Of a stretch of 19,415 bases of DNA, positions 15,667 to 19,415 are shown one piece after another; position 1 is the stretch's first letter, and each line of letters begins with the position of its first letter. Source of the DNA: an uncultured Holophagaceae bacterium (lineage in GTDB: Bacteria; Acidobacteriota; Holophagae; Holophagales; Holophagaceae); contig CAIYNT010000259.1 in NCBI GenBank assembly GCA_903927605.1, forward strand, positions 1 through 19,415, in the 5' to 3' direction. The notes under the pieces were generated by a model that worked only from the letters and a program-made list of their open reading frames with translations, ran no database searches and was not told the DNA's origin. The position numbers were made by a program, and so were the translations under genes.

Positions 15667-16971
15667 CTACACCAGCTCCGCCCCCAGGAAATGAGGGCTT
15701 GCGGCGGTGATTCTCGCCTGCACGAGCTCCCCGAAAGGCAGCTCCCGGCCCAGTCCGACCGTGAGGTGGATCGTCTTCCACTCGCCACTCCGGGCCAGCC
15801 ACCAGCCGTGCTCCGTGGGGCCGCGGGTCTCGATGCGCACTGGGATCTGCCGGCCCACGAAGCGGTCGTTGCTGGCCTGGGTCAGCTCCGTCTGACGCCA
15901 CTGAAGGCGCTTGAGACGCTCTGATTTCACCGCCATGGGCAGATCATCCTTGAGGCGCAGCGCAGGTGTTCCGGGGCGCGGCGAATAGATGAAGCTGAAA
16001 GAGCCATCGAAGGCCACCGCATCGAGCACCCGCAGCGTGTCCTCGAAATCCTCATCGGTCTCGCCGGGAAAACCCACGATGAAGTCCGTGCTGAGGGTCA
16101 TCCTGCTGCGCCCCTCGCCCAGGTAGCCCAGGCGCTCCAGGTACTCGGCCACGGTGTATTCGCGCAGCATCCGCTTCAAGACCCGGTCGCTGCCGCTCTG
16201 CAGGGGCAGGTGGAGGAAGGGCGCCACCTTGGGATTGGTGACCAGCACCCGTGCCAGTTCCCTGGTGAAGTTCATGGGATGGCTGGTGGTGAAGCGGAGC
16301 CATTCCAGGCCCTCCACTTCGGACACGCGCTCCAGCAGCTCCGCGAAGGTGCAGCCCCCGGCGTAGCTGTTCACGTTCTGGCCCAGCAGTTCCACCTCGC
16401 GGTAGCCGCCTGCAACCAGGCCGCGCACTTCGGCCAGCACGTCCTCGAAGGGGCGGTGGCGCTCAGTTCCGCGCGTGGTGGGGACGATGCAATAGGTGCA
16501 GGCGTGGTTGCAACCCTCGGTGATGGTGACCAGGGCCTTGGCCGTATCCCGGCGGCGTGTGACCGAGGGTGGGAACAGGTGGTTGTCCGGGTACTCGCCC
16601 GTATCCATGACCCGGGTCCGGCCCTCCCGGGCTTCAGCCACCAGCCGGGGCAGCTGCTTGAGGGCCATGGTGCCCAGCACGAAGTCGATGTGCGGCGCCC
16701 GCTTGAAGAGGGCCGCGTGCTCCTGCTGGGCCAGGCAGCCCGTTACACCCACCAGCAGGGGGCGCCGTTGCTTCTCCTCGCGGAGGCGGCCCAGTTCCGA
16801 ATAGACCTTGTGCACGGCCTTCTCGCGGATGGAGCAGGTGTTCAGCAGCACCAGCTCCGCCTCCTCCACCGACTCCACCGCTTCAAAACCCTCCGCAGAC
16901 AACAACCCCGACAGCTTCTCGCCGTCGTGGTCGTTCATCTGGCAGCCCCAGGTCTGGATGTGAAATTTCAT
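15667..16971 (-). CDS. miaB: tRNA-2-methylthio-N6-isopentenyladenosine-37 methylthiotransferase
   Basis: This radical-SAM enzyme adds a methylthio group to i6A37 of tRNAs that read codons starting with U. Its 434 residues match the family. The N-terminal UPF0004 domain opens with KFHIQTWGCQMND and carries three cluster-ligand cysteines (in WGCQM, LNTCSIRE and VTGCLAQ). The radical-SAM motif is CNHACTYC (CxxxCxxC), followed by IVPTTRGTERHR and the GQNVNSY segment. A C-terminal TRAM domain begins around VGRQIPVRIETRGP. It starts at the ATG at 16971. A partial duplicate of its first codons lies 85 bases upstream at 17041-17056. Its substrate tRNAs can include the tRNA-Leu(UAA) in this window, which has A at position 37. 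Confidence 0.96.
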   Translation of the reverse strand: MKFHIQTWGCQMNDHDGEKLSGLLSAEGFEAVESVEEAELVLLNTCSIREKAVHKVYSELGRLREEKQRRPLLVGVTGCLAQQEHAALFKRAPHIDFVLGTMALKQLPRLVAEAREGRTRVMDTGEYPDNHLFPPSVTRRRDTAKALVTITEGCNHACTYCIVPTTRGTERHRPFEDVLAEVRGLVAGGYREVELLGQNVNSYAGGCTFAELLERVSEVEGLEWLRFTTSHPMNFTRELARVLVTNPKVAPFLHLPLQSGSDRVLKRMLREYTVAEYLERLGYLGEGRSRMTLSTDFIVGFPGETDEDFEDTLRVLDAVAFDGSFSFIYSPRPGTPALRLKDDLPMAVKSERLKRLQWRQTELTQASNDRFVGRQIPVRIETRGPTEHGWWLARSGEWKTIHLTVGLGRELPFGELVQARITAASPHFLGAELV

Positions 16972-16975
16972 CGCG

Positions 16976-17056
16976 TCACTTCCCTGACCAGCATGATTCG
17001 CTCCCTGTGGGGCCCCGCTCCGCGACCCACATGGTCGCGAGGATGTGGAACTTCAT
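16976..17056 (-). pseudogene. Duplicate miaB start (remnant) reading into a 26-codon frame
   Basis: The minus strand at 17056-17041 reads ATGAAGTTCCACATCC, matching the miaB start ATGAAATTTCACATCC except for two synonymous changes (both encode MKFHI). Similarity reaches a few bases upstream (AGTGAGGC versus AGTGACGCG). The ATG overlaps the stop of the upstream kinase-like gene in an ATGA arrangement. The frame then leaves miaB and stops at TGA (16976-16978), giving MKFHILATMWVAERG and a short unrelated tail. It is best read as the relic of a former miaB start. A leader peptide is a less likely alternative. Confidence 0.65.
17021..17039. repeat. 7-bp hairpin in the miaB leader
   Basis: CGCGACC (17021-17027) and GGTCGCG (17033-17039) are perfect complements around CACAT, just beside the palindrome GGGGCCCC (17009-17016). 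Both lie in the short non-coding filler between the two miaB starts. It could affect miaB expression or mark a recombination junction. Confidence 0.5.
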
Positions 17057-17679
17057 GCCTCACTCGATTCGACCAGGGAACCGGCTGGCCTCGCCATCTG
17101 GACCACGAGCCCATTCGGTGCCTCCTGGATCGATAGGCCCAGGCGCTCCCTGACGGACTGCAGCCAGTAAGAGGGGAGATTCTTGGGCGCGTCGGAGGGC
17201 GGCTCCGGCCGGAGGGCCGCGGGGAGCGGCGCATCCCCGACCCAGGTCAGGGTCCAGGCCTTTGGAGAGACCGTGGCCTCCAGCCGCAGGGGTCCGGGGG
17301 TGGCCCAGGGAAGGATCTGCCGGGTGAAGGCGGCGGCCCAGTCTTGCAACTGGGGGGCTGGCCAGGGCGCAGCATCGGCTCCAGAAGCCACCACTTGGAT
17401 GGGACACCGGAACATCGCGGCCATGGGTTCCAACCGGGCCTCAAGCCCGGTCCGCCACTCCTCCCAGGCAGCCAGGCCGGGATCCGGATGGCGACCCAGC
17501 GCAAGGGCGCGCGCCATGGTGATGAGGGTCTTCCCATCCTCGAGGGTGGATTCCAGACGCATGCGGTTGCGGGCATCCAAGGGCAGCCGTGGATCGCTCA
17601 GATCCAGCACACCCTGAAGACCGGCCAACAGATTATTGAAATCGTGCAGCGCCGCCCGCCACAGGTCATCGGAAGTCAT
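17053..17679 (-). CDS. Truncated histidine-kinase-like protein (DHp plus degenerate ATPase-like domain)
   Basis: This 208-residue protein begins almost at a kinase H-box: ALHDFNNLLAGLQGVLDL (His12), as in HDFNNLL-type sensor kinases. The middle (about 110-150) resembles the strand order of a HATPase domain, and the C-terminal SYWLQSVRERLGLSIQEAPNGLVVQMA resembles a GLGLSIV..GG-like segment. The N-box asparagine and the DxGxG glycines are missing (VGDAPLP instead), so ATP binding is doubtful. It could be a histidine phosphotransfer protein of the ChpT kind, or a regulator that binds other kinases. It has no sensor or membrane segment. GGAGGT lies just before the ATG at 17679. Its stop overlaps the relic miaB start. 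It is divergent from the MshEN gene, 86 bases apart. Confidence 0.6.
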   Translation of the reverse strand: MTSDDLWRAALHDFNNLLAGLQGVLDLSDPRLPLDARNRMRLESTLEDGKTLITMARALALGRHPDPGLAAWEEWRTGLEARLEPMAAMFRCPIQVVASGADAAPWPAPQLQDWAAAFTRQILPWATPGPLRLEATVSPKAWTLTWVGDAPLPAALRPEPPSDAPKNLPSYWLQSVRERLGLSIQEAPNGLVVQMARPAGSLVESSEA

Positions 17680-17765
17680 GCCACCTCCATCTGCACAAAA
17701 GCCTTGAATAAAGTTACCTTGGAGTTGACCCTCTGTGCAGCCACGGAAGACCCCTAGGACCTCAT

Positions 17766-18644
17766 ATGCAGCAACCGAACAAGCGGCTGGGTGAACTGCT
17801 CGTCGAGGGCGGACTCATCACACCGGCCCAGCTCCAGAGTGCCATCACTCATCAGAAAATCGCCCGGGGACGACTCGGCAGCAATCTGGTGGCCCTGGGC
17901 TACATCTCCGAAGAAGTCCTCATGGATTTCCTCAGTGTCCAGACCGGCGTGCCCCAGCTGGACGTGCGCAATGTCACAGTGCCACCGCAGATTCTCAAGC
18001 TCGTGCCCCATCGCCTCGCCGATCAGTTCACGGTACTGCCCATCACCACCAAAGAACCGAAGTCCCTGGTGCTGGCCATGTCCGATCCCTCGGATCTCAA
18101 CGCCATCGACAGCGCCCGATTCGCCTCGGGTCTCAACATCGAACCTGTCGTGGCCTCCCACAGCGCGCTGCGGAAGGTCATCACTGACCTCTACCGGCAA
18201 TTTGACTCGCCCCCCGGCGCCTTGACGGTGGAATTGGGCAACGACTCGGGCCAGGAAGATGCCTTGCCCGTGACGTTTTCCCTGGCCCCTCTGCCCGTGC
18301 CCACTCCCAATCCCGTCCCGCCGGGACCCGGGGCCTTCCCGCCGGACCCCTTCTTCGACAGACCCGGTGCGGCCACCCAACCCGTGAACATAGACCCCTT
18401 CGGGCTGTTCGACCCTGCACCGGCCCAACGCCCTCCCGCCGCCCCGGTCAACCCCGATCTGGTGCACAGCCGGGCCAGCGTGCAGACCATCCGGCGACTG
18501 GAGAGCTATCAGACGCGCACCCTGGTCCTGGGGCTCATCCGGCTCTTCCAGCGGCGCGGCATCATCGGTCAGGACGAGCTTCAGCACCTCCTCACCAACC
18601 TGGTCGAATCCGGCGAGATCAAGGACGACGACAAAGTGGGCTAG
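17766..18644 (+). CDS. Stand-alone MshEN-domain protein (putative c-di-GMP receptor)
   Basis: The N-terminal domain of this 292-residue protein is like that of type II secretion and type IV pilus ATPases (MshE, PilB, GspE). It has two complete MshEN motifs in tandem: residues 7-30 (RLGELLVEGGLITPAQLQSAITHQ region) and 36-59 (RLGSNLVALGYIS through LSVQ), five residues apart as in c-di-GMP-binding MshE. The T2SSE_N-type part continues to about residue 143 (LPITTKEPKSLVLAMSDPSDL). A Pro-rich disordered linker (about 165-235) and a helical tail (about 236-292) follow. There is no Walker ATPase domain, so it is probably a regulator or adaptor for motility, pili or secretion. A weak AGGA precedes the ATG. 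The stop TAG shares the palindrome CTAG with a lepA relic stop. Confidence 0.8.
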   Translation: MQQPNKRLGELLVEGGLITPAQLQSAITHQKIARGRLGSNLVALGYISEEVLMDFLSVQTGVPQLDVRNVTVPPQILKLVPHRLADQFTVLPITTKEPKSLVLAMSDPSDLNAIDSARFASGLNIEPVVASHSALRKVITDLYRQFDSPPGALTVELGNDSGQEDALPVTFSLAPLPVPTPNPVPPGPGAFPPDPFFDRPGAATQPVNIDPFGLFDPAPAQRPPAAPVNPDLVHSRASVQTIRRLESYQTRTLVLGLIRLFQRRGIIGQDELQHLLTNLVESGEIKDDDKVG

Positions 18645-18706
18645 TTGTCGACCTTGAGGATCGCCAGGAAGGCCTCTTGCGGGATCTCCACGTTGCCGAT
18701 GGACTT
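18641..18706 (-). pseudogene. lepA 3'-end relic (last 21 codons plus stop)
   Basis: The minus strand encodes [20 protein letters not shown], then Asn and stop, identical in protein to the end of the intact lepA at 18881-18946. DNA differs at six codons, all synonymous (for example AAC/AAT, CAA/CAG, GCC/GCT), and the stop is TAG rather than TGA. Upstream of the Lys codon similarity ends abruptly. An ATG at 18718 would allow a 25-residue frame, but with no evident function. The pattern is that of a diverged lepA allele's tail, not a fresh copy. Confidence 0.85.
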
Positions 18707-18880
18707 GACTCGGCCCATCCTGGGCCTCGCCCCTGCGGGGTCATGCGCTGCGCGCACGGTGGGCCTCCATCCATCTGACGCACGCTGGGCGTGCTCGCCC
18801 TCGGCCCACGCCTCGTGGAGATGGAGCCTCCCTGCTTCGGCCTCATCCCATAAGGTGGTCCATCGGGGCCGTTATGATCC
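18707..18880. other. GC-rich filler between lepA relic and intact lepA
   Basis: These 174 bases hold no recognisable gene. They contain short palindromic pieces (CCCCTGCGGGG near 18730, and GGCCTCCATC near 18764 against GATGGAGCC near 18820) and no coding similarity to lepA. They separate the lepA stop (18881) from the relic stop (18641). Confidence 0.5.
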
Positions 18881-19415
18881 TCAGTTATCGACCTTCAGGA
18901 TAGCCAGGAAAGCCTCCTGCGGGATCTCCACATTGCCGATGGACTTCATTCTCTTTTTGCCCTCTTTCTGCTTGTTGAGGAGCTTCTTCTTGCGGCTGAT
19001 GTCGCCGCCGTAGCACTTGGCCAGCACGTCCTTGCGCCGGGCCTTCACGTTGGTCCGGGCGATGATCTTGCTGCCGATGGCGGACTGGATGGCCACATCG
19101 AACATCTGCTGGGGAATCACTTCCTTCATCCGTTGGCAGAGCGCCAGGCCCAGGGTCTGGCTCTTGGCCCGGTGGACCAGGATGGACAGTGCGTCCACCG
19201 GCTCTCCATTCACCAGGATGTCCATCTTCACCAGATCGGATTCCGTGTAGTGCTTCATGTGGTAGTCGAAGCTGGCATAGCCCTTGGAAAGGGACTTCAG
19301 CTTGTCGTAGAAGTCCAGCACCACTTCATTGAGCGGCAGCTCATAGACGAGCATCACGCGGTCCTGGCACACGTACTCGAGCTTCTGCTGGATGCCCCGG
19401 CGCTCCTCGCAAAGC
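18881..19415 (-). CDS. lepA: Elongation factor 4 (LepA), C-terminal part; 5' end outside window
   Basis: This is a translational GTPase that back-translocates or remodels stalled ribosomes. Only about 178 C-terminal codons are present; the GTPase domain lies beyond the right edge. The frame reads [19 protein letters not shown] at the window edge, then [42 protein letters not shown], and the LepA-specific C-terminal domain with the basic stretch [16 protein letters not shown] and [20 protein letters not shown], ending ILKVDN. This tail is diagnostic. The stop is TGA at 18881-18883. A synonymously diverged copy of its last 21 codons sits 240 bases downstream. Confidence 0.96.
   Translation of the reverse strand, partial: LCEERRGIQQKLEYVCQDRVMLVYELPLNEVVLDFYDKLKSLSKGYASFDYHMKHYTESDLVKMDILVNGEPVDALSILVHRAKSQTLGLALCQRMKEVIPQQMFDVAIQSAIGSKIIARTNVKARRKDVLAKCYGGDISRKKKLLNKQKEGKKRMKSIGNVEIPQEAFLAILKVDN

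Noticed and set aside
18619..18846. Small gene on the minus strand over the MshEN 3' end
   Set aside because: It is a different frame from the lepA relic, with Arg/Pro/Ser-rich composition and no family features.

Overview
The window is GC-rich, tightly packed bacterial chromosome, with genes on both strands. No marker gene fixes the taxon. A large lipoprotein-like exoprotein built from Ig-like repeats, small monohaem c-type cytochromes, a PAS-type chemotaxis receptor and the overall codon and GC character suggest an environmental Gram-negative bacterium. Acidobacteriota of the Holophaga/Geothrix type would fit, but that is inference. There is no phage, integrase, IS element or CRISPR array. 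The one classical selfish element is an intein.

Layout: 73-1530 (-) is a TolC-like outer-membrane efflux protein. It is followed by a gene-free stretch (1531-2125) with a sharp AT-rich core, then a 931-residue exported protein (2126-4921, +): five Ig-like repeats, one fibronectin-III-like domain and a pectate-lyase-like beta-helix. After a strong hairpin comes a translationally coupled pair (5226-6574, +): a TIGR01777-type NAD(P)-binding protein and an SRPBCC/START-type protein. A minus-strand run (12009 down to 6587) holds two small c-type cytochromes, a PcrA/UvrD helicase interrupted by a 364-residue intein, and an MFS permease that overlaps the helicase stop by one base. tRNA-Leu(UAA) lies at 12057-12140 (+). 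It is followed by an Aer-like PAS chemoreceptor (-), a GH19-like lytic enzyme (-) and an aldose-1-epimerase-like mutarotase (+). Then come miaB (-), a truncated histidine-kinase-like protein (-), a stand-alone MshEN (c-di-GMP-binding type) protein (+) and the 3' part of lepA (-), which runs off the right edge.

The most unusual part is 16972-18880. The two genes between miaB and lepA (the kinase-like protein and the MshEN protein) are bounded by small duplicate pieces of their neighbours. On the left is a second miaB start (first five codons); on the right is a second lepA end (last 21 codons plus stop). Every coding difference between the pieces and the intact genes is synonymous, so they look like leftovers of diverged alleles rather than fresh duplications. 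This suggests that a roughly 1.7-kb cassette carrying scraps of its former neighbours was exchanged at this locus by recombination. The second highlight is the PcrA intein. It sits between the Gln and Ser of helicase motif III, and its central domain has a GIY-YIG-nuclease-like residue pattern instead of an evident LAGLIDADG motif. The third is the MshEN protein, which has two complete c-di-GMP-binding motifs but no ATPase domain.
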